A DNA stretch of 64,000 nt, from assembly GCF_004402015.1 (NCBI RefSeq), contig NZ_SOPW01000019.1:1-64000 (forward strand), read 5' to 3'. This DNA is from Filobacillus milosensis (GTDB lineage Bacteria > Bacillota > Bacilli > Bacillales > Alkalibacillaceae). Made by a program: the position numbers and the translations under genes. How positions within the stretch are numbered: the first letter of the stretch is position 1; each line of letters begins with the position of its first letter. The notes below the pieces were generated by a model. It saw only the letters and a program-made list of their open reading frames with translations, was not told the DNA's origin and ran no database searches. This document shows positions 9,747 through 18,381 of the stretch, piece by piece.

Positions 9747-9750
9747 TAAA

Positions 9751-10719
9751 CTATTCCTTATCCTCATGATCTTGGTTATCATCATTCATCAAGCTCTCTT
9801 GATATTCAGTATATTGTGGAGTCATTTTTAAGTACCTTAGAGTTGTAGCAAGTCTTTTATGCCTTAATTGTCGCTGGATCATCTTTAAATTAAAGCCACT
9901 TTCAAGTAAAATCATAGCCGTTGTGTATCGAAGGGTATGGGGTGTTACATTCTTTTGTATATTTGATGATAAGGCAATTTGTTTGATTAATTTGGTGAAT
10001 TTATTTATGTTGTATGGTTTCATTGTTTCTGAATCAAAAAACAGCACTTTATTTTCTCCGGATGCCCATTCTTGCCAAAATGGATGTAACACATATTGCT
10101 TCAATTCTTTAGTAAGTAAACGTGTCATATGAACACTCGCAAATTCGCCCTTAGAATCTTCAATTACAATTAATTTTTTTTCAAAATCAACTTGAGATAT
10201 TTTAAGTTTCCTTAAATCACTATTCCTTAAACCAGTAGTTAAAAGAAGTAAAATCATAACATAATACATTTTGTGAAACTTATCCATTTGTAATGCTGCA
10301 TCTAAAAGCTTGCGTGACTCGTTAATTGATATCGATCGGTCTTTAAGTTTACGTTCATAATATGGATTTCTGTAATACTTCAATGGATTATGTTTAATCA
10401 TATCCATTGTTTCTAAAAAGTTAAAATAATTTCTTATAGCAGTAATCGTGTCATATAGCTTTTGCGTGTTCGCACCATTATCAATTAGATAATCAATGAA
10501 TTCATCAATAAATGTTTTATCAATAGGGGCGTACTCATTAATTTGGCTATCATAGAAAAAGCGATCAAAATCTAATTCGCCTTTAAAGCCACAATATTGT
10601 AAAAACTTATCAAATTTTTTTAATCCTGTTGTGTATTTCTTTATGGATGCCTCTGAGACATCACAATTTTCTTTCCAAAAATTATATTCTTCTGTTCTCA
10701 ACAGAATATTATTTGACAT
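9751..10719 (-). CDS. Tyrosine recombinase, third gene of the trio
   Basis: A 322-residue site-specific recombinase. The N-terminal SAM-like core-binding domain is at about residues 8-110. The catalytic domain shows Arg in LLTTGLRNSDLRKLK, HTLRYTTA (His-x-x-Arg), His in QLRHKRLATT and the nucleophile Tyr in LRYLKM. ATG start has AAGGAGG 10 nt upstream. The gene is 18 bp downstream of the second recombinase and ends at the strong terminator at 9698-9746. In RIT elements all three recombinases are expected to act together on element ends; individual roles are unknown. Confidence 0.88.
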   Translation of the reverse strand: MSNNILLRTEEYNFWKENCDVSEASIKKYTTGLKKFDKFLQYCGFKGELDFDRFFYDSQINEYAPIDKTFIDEFIDYLIDNGANTQKLYDTITAIRNYFNFLETMDMIKHNPLKYYRNPYYERKLKDRSISINESRKLLDAALQMDKFHKMYYVMILLLLTTGLRNSDLRKLKISQVDFEKKLIVIEDSKGEFASVHMTRLLTKELKQYVLHPFWQEWASGENKVLFFDSETMKPYNINKFTKLIKQIALSSNIQKNVTPHTLRYTTAMILLESGFNLKMIQRQLRHKRLATTLRYLKMTPQYTEYQESLMNDDNQDHEDKE

Positions 10720-10737
10720 GACTTCAATACCTCCTTT

Positions 10738-11895
10738 TTATTTATTGACAGTGTTTTGTAACTTTATAAATTCTTTGTTTGCAAATGGATGGTTTTCAAT
10801 TGCACTTTTTAGCTGATGATCAAGTAAATCTAAATATTTTTCTGTTGAACTTAGGGAAGCGTGATTCAATAATCGAGAAATAGTATAGATATCTACCCCA
10901 GATTCCAACGCATACACCGCAAAAGAGTGCCTTATGGAATGTGGACCAAAGTGATTGGAACCTCGTTTTTTGGAGCGTTTTTCTTTCTTAATATATTCTG
11001 GAATGGATTTTGCTTTAAGTACTAAATTTTTCACTACAATTTGAACGGCTCTTGCTGATAAGGGAGAAACTCCTCCATCTTTTGAGAAAACATATAAGTT
11101 ATTGTATTCTTCTTTAGGCATATCGAATTGAGCATATTCATATGTGAAATCAAGATATTCTTTTAAAATCATTAGCGCTAATTTATTAATTTTTGCTATT
11201 ATTTCTTCATCTTCATCATAGCCTTTGGCAATAATTCGAAGGGATTGTTTTTTGAAATTAATATCACCTATTTTCAAATGGATAAGCGACGAAATTCGAA
11301 TTCCGCTACCAAATAACACCCATAAAATGGCATGGTTCCTCATCCCATTTGGTCCAAGCTTTGATAATGCGATTAATTCTGCTAGTTGAATTTTGCTAAA
11401 GGCTTTTGGTGCTGATGACTTTTTAAAACTTACTTTTAAGGCTCTTTTTAAATGAGCTTTTTTTTCTTCATAATACTCCGGGTAGACTGTCTGCAAAAAG
11501 CTTCGAAGAAAGGCACATTTTCGAGCTTTTGTATAAGAATTGTTAAATTGACCTACATATTCTTTTAAATAACGTGGTGCAAAAACGTCAAGTATCGAGA
11601 TAGTAGATATCGATTTCTTTTTGAGGCGAGTCTTAGCATTCTCCAAAAAGTGATTCAAGTCCGATTGGTAAGTTTTTTGAGAAGTCTCTTTTAGCATAAA
11701 AAAAGTATCACTCTTCAAATAAATGGTCTTTCCATCTGCTAACGATAACTCATTTTTTGGATTTTCTTCTTTTTTTTCGGATAAGGTGATTTTTTGTTCA
11801 ATAATCGATTGAACGTTATCCAATCCATATTCAAATATTAGCGATTCGATTCCTTCTGAGATTTTCTTAGTTTTAGATTCTCTTTCTATAGTCAC
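10738..11895 (-). CDS. Tyrosine recombinase, middle gene of the trio
   Basis: A 385-residue recombinase starting at GTG 11895 with AGGAAGGA just upstream; the overlapping ATG would hit a stop at once. An N-terminal extension of about 60 charged residues precedes the core-binding domain (about 70-165). Catalytic residues are Arg in FGSGIRISSLIHLK, HSIRHSFAVYAL, His in LLNHASLSST and Tyr in TEKYLDLL. Spacing to its neighbours is 18-19 bp, indicating one transcript with translational coupling. Confidence 0.88.
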   Translation of the reverse strand: MTIERESKTKKISEGIESLIFEYGLDNVQSIIEQKITLSEKKEENPKNELSLADGKTIYLKSDTFFMLKETSQKTYQSDLNHFLENAKTRLKKKSISTISILDVFAPRYLKEYVGQFNNSYTKARKCAFLRSFLQTVYPEYYEEKKAHLKRALKVSFKKSSAPKAFSKIQLAELIALSKLGPNGMRNHAILWVLFGSGIRISSLIHLKIGDINFKKQSLRIIAKGYDEDEEIIAKINKLALMILKEYLDFTYEYAQFDMPKEEYNNLYVFSKDGGVSPLSARAVQIVVKNLVLKAKSIPEYIKKEKRSKKRGSNHFGPHSIRHSFAVYALESGVDIYTISRLLNHASLSSTEKYLDLLDHQLKSAIENHPFANKEFIKLQNTVNK

Positions 11896-11914
11896 ATGAA
11901 TCCTTCCTCTCTAA

Positions 11915-13408
11915 TTAAAAATTTAAATCGAGTTTATTAACTTCATCGATCAACCTTTCTTCTGAACGGTGAAAGTAGTAGCTTAATGTTTCTAAGTTCT
12001 CAACATCTGCAAGTTCTTTTAAAGCTTGAGGTGAACAATTGTTTTCCGTTAGATAGGTAATAAATATATGTCGAAAAATATGAACGTTATTTGGAAAAGT
12101 CCACCCTGCTAATTTTGCATAAACCATGTAATGTTCGCGAATTTTTTTCTTAAAACTTTCTGGTTTCTCACTAAAGACAAAGGTGTAATCCTTCCTCATT
12201 TCAAAAAGTTGTTTTAATTTTGTACGCAGAATAGAAGGAATATAGATGACACACGATTTATTGCCTTTTCGTTTTAAAGATATGGTGTTTCTTTCTAGGT
12301 TGACATTTTCCCATTGAAGGTTAGCCATTTCACTAACACGAAGCCCATTGTTATAAAGAAATCCAAATGCTAAGCCATCTGTTAGTGGGTCTTCGGCATA
12401 TAACTCAACAGTATTAAAAAATTGCATTAATTCTTCTTTGTTAGGAAGGTCTCGATAATGATATTTTTTTTGTTTAATGGCTCCGATTTGTTGAGTAATA
12501 TCCTGTAAAACCTGTTTATTTTGATACAAATGTTGAAAGAAATCCTTAATAACATATAGGTCATCACTAGCCTTATTTAATGAGCGATTGCCATGCTTTA
12601 CTTGAATTAACAAATAGCGCTTGTAATCTTGTAAGTGTTCTCTCTTAATTTTATAAATTGGAACGTCGTTCATATTGTAAGATTTAAATTCTTCCAAAAT
12701 GGTTGTTAACCAAATGAAGAACCGTTTCAAAATACCCTGATAGGATCTTTCGGTTTGAGGTAAGATTCTATTTCTAAGTAAATATTTTATATATCTTTTG
12801 TAAGTTGGATGTTGAAAGTCTTGTACAGTCCTTTTTTTTCTTTCCCATAAGACGACGTTATCTTCTTTATAAAATGGATCAATAGCCAACTTATGAAACT
12901 GAAGCAATACATCTTTTACATAATTCGGTTGAGTGGAGTTACTAATGATGTAAGTATATAAACTTAAATCTTTAAAATCCTCTTTTGTCGCCTCCTCATT
13001 TTGATATTTCAGGTGATGATAATTACTTAGTTCGGTCATGACTTCAACTATCTTAAGGAAAGAGTAAGGGGCTAAATGTTTTTTACATTCAATGAATCTT
13101 AAGATTGGTAATGCGTTAATCGACCTTTTAATTTCTAGGTTCCAAATTTCATCATTTATTGCATCTGGACCTATATAACCTTGGATTGAACAATCATCAA
13201 TTGAAAGATTTTCTAACAATGTTTCCGCATTCCCTTCGTATAGACATCGGCTCTTATTTGTAATAGACTTACCAAGTAAGAGTGTTTCTATACTTTTAAG
13301 TGAAAAGGATTTCGTTAAAGAAGCATTTAACGAATCATCTTTCGCTTCCTCATTTAACCTTGATATATCAGGGAGGAGGCCACCCCTATTTGGGGTATTT
13401 CTTGCCAT
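11915..13408 (-). CDS. Tyrosine recombinase, first and largest gene of the trio
   Basis: A 497-residue protein starting at ATG 13408, 9 nt after AAAGGA; a TTG 6 nt further upstream is too close to that site. A ~185-residue N-terminal domain without recognisable motif precedes a core-binding domain (about 195-300) and a catalytic domain with Arg in YNNGLRVSEMANLQ, HIFRHIFITYL, and Tyr in LETLSYYFHRSEE. The box II His/Trp position usually seen as LGH is replaced by ADVENLE, so this subunit may be divergent in catalysis. It is transcribed from the promoter at 13541-13569 through a leader terminator at 13430-13502. Confidence 0.87.
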   Translation of the reverse strand: MARNTPNRGGLLPDISRLNEEAKDDSLNASLTKSFSLKSIETLLLGKSITNKSRCLYEGNAETLLENLSIDDCSIQGYIGPDAINDEIWNLEIKRSINALPILRFIECKKHLAPYSFLKIVEVMTELSNYHHLKYQNEEATKEDFKDLSLYTYIISNSTQPNYVKDVLLQFHKLAIDPFYKEDNVVLWERKKRTVQDFQHPTYKRYIKYLLRNRILPQTERSYQGILKRFFIWLTTILEEFKSYNMNDVPIYKIKREHLQDYKRYLLIQVKHGNRSLNKASDDLYVIKDFFQHLYQNKQVLQDITQQIGAIKQKKYHYRDLPNKEELMQFFNTVELYAEDPLTDGLAFGFLYNNGLRVSEMANLQWENVNLERNTISLKRKGNKSCVIYIPSILRTKLKQLFEMRKDYTFVFSEKPESFKKKIREHYMVYAKLAGWTFPNNVHIFRHIFITYLTENNCSPQALKELADVENLETLSYYFHRSEERLIDEVNKLDLNF

Positions 13409-13429
13409 ATGCAATCATCCTTTCAAACC

Positions 13430-13502
13430 AAAAAAAGAAGCACGTCGAAAGACTGAAATGGAGTAGAGTCTACTCCTCTTCACATCCCTCGAAGTGCTTC
13501 TT
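13430..13502 (-). terminator. Leader terminator (putative attenuator) of the recombinase operon
   Basis: On the minus strand a nested hairpin lies between promoter and first gene. The outer stem AAGAAGCAC (13502-13494) pairs with GTGCTTCTT (13443-13435) and is extended inward by TCGA/TCGA. An inner perfect hairpin has GGAGTAGA/TCTACTCC arms (13460-13476). The outer stem is followed by a T tract (complement of the A run 13430-13436), then the ribosome binding site. A start-stop ATG-TGA lies inside the hairpin at 13485-13480. Confidence 0.7.
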
Positions 13503-13540
13503 CGTAGGTTTCGTTAATTATTATATAATTTCTTAATTTA

Positions 13541-13569
13541 ATCGTATCACTTGATCATCGTAATAGCAA
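13541..13569 (-). promoter_or_regulatory. Promoter of the recombinase operon
   Basis: Minus strand: TTGCTA (13569-13564), 17-bp spacer, TACGAT (13546-13541). It is placed upstream of the leader hairpin. Confidence 0.55.
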
Positions 13570-13731
13570 TTAGAAGTAAAAAATTTTAAAGCCCTTTCTA
13601 TTATAGCCAAAAGAATGTCCTGTCTGTCAGAATCTAGATAGGATTTAGTATAAATGGCAATTATTCTAAAATGACATAGTAATTAACTCAGAGGTTAAGA
13701 AAAACATATTTAGTCAGTTTTTGAAATTCTG

Positions 13732-13760
13732 TTGACAGGGTATATGAAATATGATTTAAT
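13732..13760 (+). promoter_or_regulatory. Promoter of the winged-helix gene
   Basis: TTGACA (13732-13737), 17-bp spacer, TTTAAT (13755-13760). It lies about 75 bp upstream of the leader hairpin. Confidence 0.65.
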
Positions 13761-13834
13761 TTCCGTACAGAACAAATAAATTTGATTACAATTTTTTAAT
13801 AATATTTTACATAATAGAATATTACAAAACGGAA

Positions 13835-13886
13835 GCACCGTATGTAGGCCTGTAAGAAAAGCAGGTCTCATTCGGTGTATTTTTTT
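13835..13886 (+). terminator. Leader terminator (putative attenuator) before the winged-helix gene
   Basis: Outer stem GCACCG (13835-13840) pairs with CGGTGT (13873-13878). Inner stem AGGCCTG (13846-13852) pairs with CAGGTCT (13862-13868). Seven T residues follow (13880-13886), only 10 nt before the ribosome binding site. Transcription from 13732 must pass it. A start-stop ATG-TAG (13842-13847) sits in the hairpin, 6 nt after GGAAG. Confidence 0.72.
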
Positions 13887-13909
13887 GATATAAAATAGGA
13901 GGGATGAAG

Positions 13910-15490
13910 ATGACAAATTTCAGCGTTTCACCAGCTAAGCTAGATCGAAAGTTATTAAAAGATATTGCGAAAAACAAAGTAGAACTTTCAAAGACTTCTA
14001 TTCACTTAATCATTTTCTTAACCCCTTATATAGACCATGATGGTCGTATACATTTCGATAGAGAAGATATTAAGAACAGGATAAAGTGTCAGCGCCGTAC
14101 TTTGGACAGAGCTATTAATGAGTTACTTCGAACAACATACAACAATAAGAAACTATTAACCTATGAAAATGGATGTTTTGTTTCTCATTTTCATGTCTCA
14201 TCTAAAGGGGAAACTGCATATACAAAGAATTTACCGATTTTAACTAGTAGTAAATTTTTAAACTTAACTTTAAATCAGCTACGCTTATTCTTATATATCC
14301 TTACTTCAAATGTTAACAACACACCTAATAAAGTATTAGTTGAAAACTTATATAAAAGTGAACTCCAGGATAAACTTTATAAATTTCATAAACAGCACGA
14401 AACGGGCCTTCAAAACCATCTCAGTTATACTCAACTGCGCAATGACTTGTTCGCCTTAATTGATTTAGGACTAATTAGTGTCCGGATTCCAAGGGAGCAG
14501 TATGGCTTCTTAGAGGTTGAAAAAAATAACAACGAACACAAAGAACTTTTCGATAAGTATTGCGGTTTTATTAATAATAGAAAAAAACGCACAAGTAAAC
14601 ATCACGCTTCTAATCATGCAATTAGTCTAAGTTTAACTAAGGAAGTCTTTAATGAAGATGTAGTACCTAATATTGCTAACGAAACTGAATTGCGCCAGTT
14701 AGCTAATGATAATAATATGTTCCATCAAGATATCAAAATCGATACGTATTATTATATGATTAAAGAGAAAAATGATTTAATAGAAGAATTTGGCCAAGCT
14801 GGTCTAGCGGTATACCGTCAATCGATTAAAAAATATTTTCAGGAGAAAAAATCAGATATTTTATATTACGATATCCTAGATAAAGTAGCAAACTACCTAA
14901 AAGATTTCTATATTTTAGAAGAAATTAAGAAGGTATTATTAGGTGCGCTGAAATCCACAATAGGGGAGAGAGGGTCAATTGCGGCAATTGGTTATAAGTT
15001 TATTAAAACCCATATTCCTAGATTAATAGAGTATTACATTTCTAAATCAGGAGAGGAACACAAAATACTTATTGACCAAGATATCCAACTGATTCAACAA
15101 GCTTATGACTCGATAAAAATTGAAGATACCTATTCAAAAGAACCTTGGTTAAGTCTACAACAATCTGTTCAAGGTATATACGAAGCACACCGAAAAGAAA
15201 TTAAAATTAAATACATAGAAGAAAGCGAAAAGAACGGCCTAAGCCCTTCGGTGATGTATTTTTCACAAGATAAAATGGACGAATTGATTGTAGATTTAGC
15301 TAAAAAATCGGTAATTTCTAAGAAAAAAAGAATTGAACATACGACAAAAGTTATCAAAAAAGTAGTTACTTTCATAAGCAAAAAGAAGAAACGATTAAAC
15401 AGAGAACAATACCAAGAAGTAAACACAGAAGAAAAAATTGCCAGGAGGAAACATTTCGAGGAGATTTACTATGACTGGTTAGCAAATTAA
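13910..15490 (+). CDS. Winged-helix protein divergent from the recombinase trio, function unknown
   Basis: A 526-residue soluble basic protein. Start ATG 13910 lies 6 nt after AGGAGGG (13897-13903); an ATG at 13904 touches that site. Residues about 20-115 look like a winged helix (DREDIKNRIKCQRRTLDRAINELL as recognition region, shown only in part: IKNRIKCQRRTLDRAINE). A second helix-turn-helix-like region is near residues 140-225, and the C-terminus is Lys-rich and helical. No catalytic motif is recognised. The layout recalls plasmid/phage replication initiators or DNA-binding accessory proteins, but I cannot assign a family. Its position inside the trio element suggests an accessory, targeting or regulatory factor of transposition (inference). 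Confidence 0.8.
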   Translation: MTNFSVSPAKLDRKLLKDIAKNKVELSKTSIHLIIFLTPYIDHDGRIHFDREDIKNRIKCQRRTLDRAINELLRTTYNNKKLLTYENGCFVSHFHVSSKGETAYTKNLPILTSSKFLNLTLNQLRLFLYILTSNVNNTPNKVLVENLYKSELQDKLYKFHKQHETGLQNHLSYTQLRNDLFALIDLGLISVRIPREQYGFLEVEKNNNEHKELFDKYCGFINNRKKRTSKHHASNHAISLSLTKEVFNEDVVPNIANETELRQLANDNNMFHQDIKIDTYYYMIKEKNDLIEEFGQAGLAVYRQSIKKYFQEKKSDILYYDILDKVANYLKDFYILEEIKKVLLGALKSTIGERGSIAAIGYKFIKTHIPRLIEYYISKSGEEHKILIDQDIQLIQQAYDSIKIEDTYSKEPWLSLQQSVQGIYEAHRKEIKIKYIEESEKNGLSPSVMYFSQDKMDELIVDLAKKSVISKKKRIEHTTKVIKKVVTFISKKKKRLNREQYQEVNTEEKIARRKHFEEIYYDWLAN

Positions 15491-15525
15491 GCTGTTGTCT
15501 TTAAAAACAAAAGACTAACGGCTTA
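15489..15525 (+). terminator. Hairpin directly after the winged-helix gene
   Basis: AAGCTGTTGTCTTT (15489-15502) pairs with AAAGACTAACGGCTT (15510-15524) with one bulge; no T tract follows. Confidence 0.5.
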
Positions 15526-15590
15526 TTCGTGCTGTGATTAACAATACCGAGTCCCTAAATAAGAGACCAATCACTTTATCAATACCCCTA

Positions 15591-15636
15591 ATACCTGAGT
15601 AGAATTTAGGACCATTTCAACCAGGTATATTTTTTT
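15591..15636 (+). terminator. Hairpin with T tract after the element
   Basis: ATACCTG (15591-15597) pairs with CAGGTAT (15622-15628), followed by seven T residues. Confidence 0.5.
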
Positions 15637-16147
15637 GCGCTTCTATTTACATTTTTATACATATCGAAACAATTAACTCTGTAATAATAAAATAAAAAGG
15701 GTAGTAGTTCAAATTAACTGAGGCTATAAATCTTCCAACTAAGCAGGGTAGCTATATTTAGAAAATAACGAAAATGTTGGATCTCTTTGTTTCCAAGGGT
15801 TACAACTAAAAAAAAGAATGAAAATGCTTTTTACAATGTTATTTGTGATATAGTTTTGAAATTATATTTGTAACTGTCTTTGGTATATTTTAATAGTGCA
15901 CACATTAATTTTTAATATTATAAGAACAAAATTCCTAGTCGTTCTATATCTTCATATGGAATGCTCATTTTTTAATTCTAATATTCTATTTAACGTCATA
16001 AAAGGGTATGTGAATTCAATTTTCTTTGTTTTTAATTAACGTAATCCATAAGAATAAATACTAGTACTTAATTTAATTTTAAAATTTTGCGGCTGTTTAT
16101 TCCTTCCCATATAAAGGGTAAAGGATTATTAAGAAGGGAATTAAAAA
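15637..16147. other. Non-coding AT-rich spacer
   Basis: No supported gene. It separates the recombinase element from the metal/redox island and should hold the right border of the element. Confidence 0.4.
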
Positions 16148-16165
16148 ATGAAAAGGAGTGATAGA

Positions 16166-16648
16166 ATGAAAATGTATGTAAGGTTTGCAGCAATGGTTAT
16201 AACCTCTACAATCGTAATGTTTATCTTTAAGTATCTAAGTACTTTTAAATTTGATCATGTCTTTTTTAGTGAGACAAGAACATATATGGCATTACTTATG
16301 GGGGCCACAATGGCTGTCATTATGCTTGGATTCATGAGAAATATGTTGAAGAATCGTAAGGCGAACATTGGAATACTTATAGGGAGCATTATTGTTTTCT
16401 CTGTTTCGTTGTATTTAATGCGCAGCCAGGCGCCGGTTGATGATGTTGATTACATGGAAGCAATGATTCCACATCATTCAATTGCAATCTTAACAAGTGA
16501 ACGTGCAAATATTACAGATCCGCGTGTCGAGAAACTGTCAGAAGAAATTATAAAAGCTCAGCGAAAAGAAATTGCTGAAATGAAGAAATTAATTGAAGAT
16601 ATAGAAGAGAATGGCGAAGAAGAAAAAGAAGAAGAGGAGAAAGAATAG
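16166..16648 (+). CDS. DUF305 domain membrane protein
   Basis: A 160-residue protein. Start ATG 16166 is chosen because AAAGGAG (16152-16158) lies 7 nt before it; an in-frame ATG at 16148 is possible. Three transmembrane helices (about residues 5-25, 38-60, 68-88) are followed by a DUF305 core with the signature MEAMIPHHSIAILTSERA, whose His pair is the typical metal-ligand candidate of the family, and a very acidic Glu/Lys tail. DUF305 proteins commonly accompany copper or silver resistance genes, which fits the CopB remnant next door. Confidence 0.8.
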   Translation: MKMYVRFAAMVITSTIVMFIFKYLSTFKFDHVFFSETRTYMALLMGATMAVIMLGFMRNMLKNRKANIGILIGSIIVFSVSLYLMRSQAPVDDVDYMEAMIPHHSIAILTSERANITDPRVEKLSEEIIKAQRKEIAEMKKLIEDIEENGEEEKEEEEKE

Positions 16649-16777
16649 CTCTACTTTAAGTAAAACCAGAATACAGTTAATATAACATTATAAAAATCAA
16701 GAGAATTCCCCATTATCCAAGTAAGCATACAAATTAAAGGTATTTAAAGGTAGTGGTGAATTTGAGTAAGGAAGGCT

Positions 16778-17550
16778 TTAATATATTGTAACTGAAATGA
16801 GGTGTTTAGTTTGACACAACAAAGACACTTCTACATTTATAGAACCAGCAATTACCTCATCTTTTACTTGCTTTTCAACTGGTACTGATTCCCCCGTTAA
16901 CATCGATTCATCGATTGTCGAGTATCCTTTAATAATAGAACCATCAACTGGTACCTTTTCTCCAGGTTTAATGAGTACATGATTACCTTTTTTTAACTGC
17001 GAAATTGGGACATCAATTGTTTCACCATTCTCATCAACTAAATGCGCTTCTGATGGCATCATTTTAACAAGTTCTTCTAACGCATTTGATGCTCCCATAA
17101 CGGATTTCATTTCAATCCAGTGTCCTAACAGCATAATAACGATTAAAGTAGCAAGTTCCCAGAAAAAGTTGTTCCCAGAAAGGCCAAAGACTGTGAAAGA
17201 ACTATAAATATAGGCTACTAGGACAGCTAGAGCTATTAATGTCATCATTCCTGGATTCTTTTGTTTGAGTTCATCTATTGAACCTTTAAGAAATGGCATA
17301 CCACCATAAAGGAAGACAAAAGTCGCTAAAATAATATAGATACGTAAAAACGTCGTTTGAAATCATCCATCATATGGTGATGGTCATGTCCGTGACCGCC
17401 ATGTTCCTCATGAGGACGGTGATTGTTATGTTCATGATGTCTTTGGCTATGATGCTTATGCTCGTGATGTGTTTGATTTTGTTTACATTTATTGAGACAA
17501 AGGGTTTTAGCATTATACAGTTTGATATAGAGAGTTATAAGAACTAACAC
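16778..17550 (-). pseudogene. copB: Truncated copper-translocating P-type ATPase (CopB type)
   Basis: The minus-strand frame 17550-17326 holds the His-rich N-terminus of CopB (HGGHGHDHHHMMDDFKRRF). After an internal deletion (about 35 codons of the first membrane helices) and frame change, a second frame reads YIILATFVFLYGG, then FLKGSIDELKQKNPGMMTL, the helix pair, and the actuator domain with TGES, stopping after VIAGSINVEV. The CPH motif, phosphorylation site DKTGT and ATP-binding domain are absent. The protein cannot pump metal. It is the broken scar of a copper exporter inside the redox island. Confidence 0.85.
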
Positions 17551-17577
17551 AAATTTAAACCTACGTGATATTACTCT

Positions 17578-18126
17578 TTAGTTTTCACTTTCTTTTGGCA
17601 AAATTTCTTTGAAATATGATTCAAGGCGATTAAGAGTTATTGCTCCCTTAACAACTCTTTCTATTGTCCCATCTGGATTAATAAAATATGATGTTGGTAA
17701 TGGGACGACTTGATATAATTCCATGACTGTACCTTTTTTGTCATGTACTAATGGAAACGACAGATTATATCGATTATAAAAATTTTCTATAACCATTTTG
17801 TTTTTATCAACACTAACAGCAACAATCTCTATTCCTTTATCTTTATATACTTTATAAAGTTTCTCCATATATGGCATCTCTTCCTTACAAGGTTCACAAT
17901 AAGTAGCCCAAAAATTAACCATGACACCCTTTCCTTTAAGCTGATCTATTTGAATAGATTCGTTACTATCCAAACGTTCCAACATAAAGTTTGGTGCAAC
18001 ATCCCCAGCTTCAAGGATAGGGTTCTTATTTTGTGCATTAATATAAAGAGCAAGTATAGTTGCAACTACTAAAATAGAGAGTATAACAGTTCGAAAGACA
18101 AGCCTTTTATTTTTATTTTTATTCAT
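17578..18126 (-). CDS. Membrane-anchored thiol-disulfide oxidoreductase (ResA/TlpA-like)
   Basis: A 182-residue protein: an N-terminal membrane anchor (residues 8-30), then a thioredoxin fold of the ResA/TlpA/AhpC-TSA family with active site CEPC in FWATYCEPCKEEMPYM, and the cis-Pro segment VVPLPTSYFINPDG. It faces the outside and reduces or oxidises protein or metal-bound thiols. CcdA-type proteins, two of which are encoded just across at 18382 and 19174, would supply its electrons. ATG start has AAGAGGA upstream. It lies behind the truncated copB in the same direction. Confidence 0.87.
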   Translation of the reverse strand: MNKNKNKRLVFRTVILSILVVATILALYINAQNKNPILEAGDVAPNFMLERLDSNESIQIDQLKGKGVMVNFWATYCEPCKEEMPYMEKLYKVYKDKGIEIVAVSVDKNKMVIENFYNRYNLSFPLVHDKKGTVMELYQVVPLPTSYFINPDGTIERVVKGAITLNRLESYFKEILPKESEN

Positions 18127-18381
18127 AAAATCATTCCTCTTTAGTAATATAAAACAATTTTCTTTAAATCATTACCCTGCTTAATTTTCTTATACCTCTA
18201 ATTAAACCCTAAAAATGTGTGGTTTTTATGAAGAATATATTTATTCTAATCACTTTACTAAAAAATGCTTGAACATTTTAAGAACAAATCAATCTTTAAG
18301 TCTTCCTCACAATTTCTCCACATTTAAATAATAAAATAAAAAAGTAAATATAATATCTCAAAAAGTAGAGGGAGAAGTTCT

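Larger units (their letters stand above)
9698..15525. mobile_element. RIT-like element: three tyrosine recombinases divergent from a winged-helix protein
   Basis: Three consecutive tyrosine recombinase genes in one minus-strand operon (18-19 bp apart) match the Recombinase-In-Trio concept. Tn554 is the better-known relative but has two recombinases plus TnpC. A fourth gene (13910) diverges from them across a ~500-bp control region in which each arm has a promoter followed by an intrinsic terminator. The borders given are the outermost hairpins, not proven ends. Terminal inverted repeats were not identified. Confidence 0.65.

Noticed and set aside
9586-9831. 81-codon plus-strand frame
   Set aside because: It reads through the strong hairpin at 9698-9746 and into the antisense of the recombinase gene; no ribosome binding site.
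9319-16147. Terminal inverted repeats of the recombinase-trio element
   Set aside because: I compared the left and right non-coding flanks by eye and found no convincing inverted pair; ends remain undefined.
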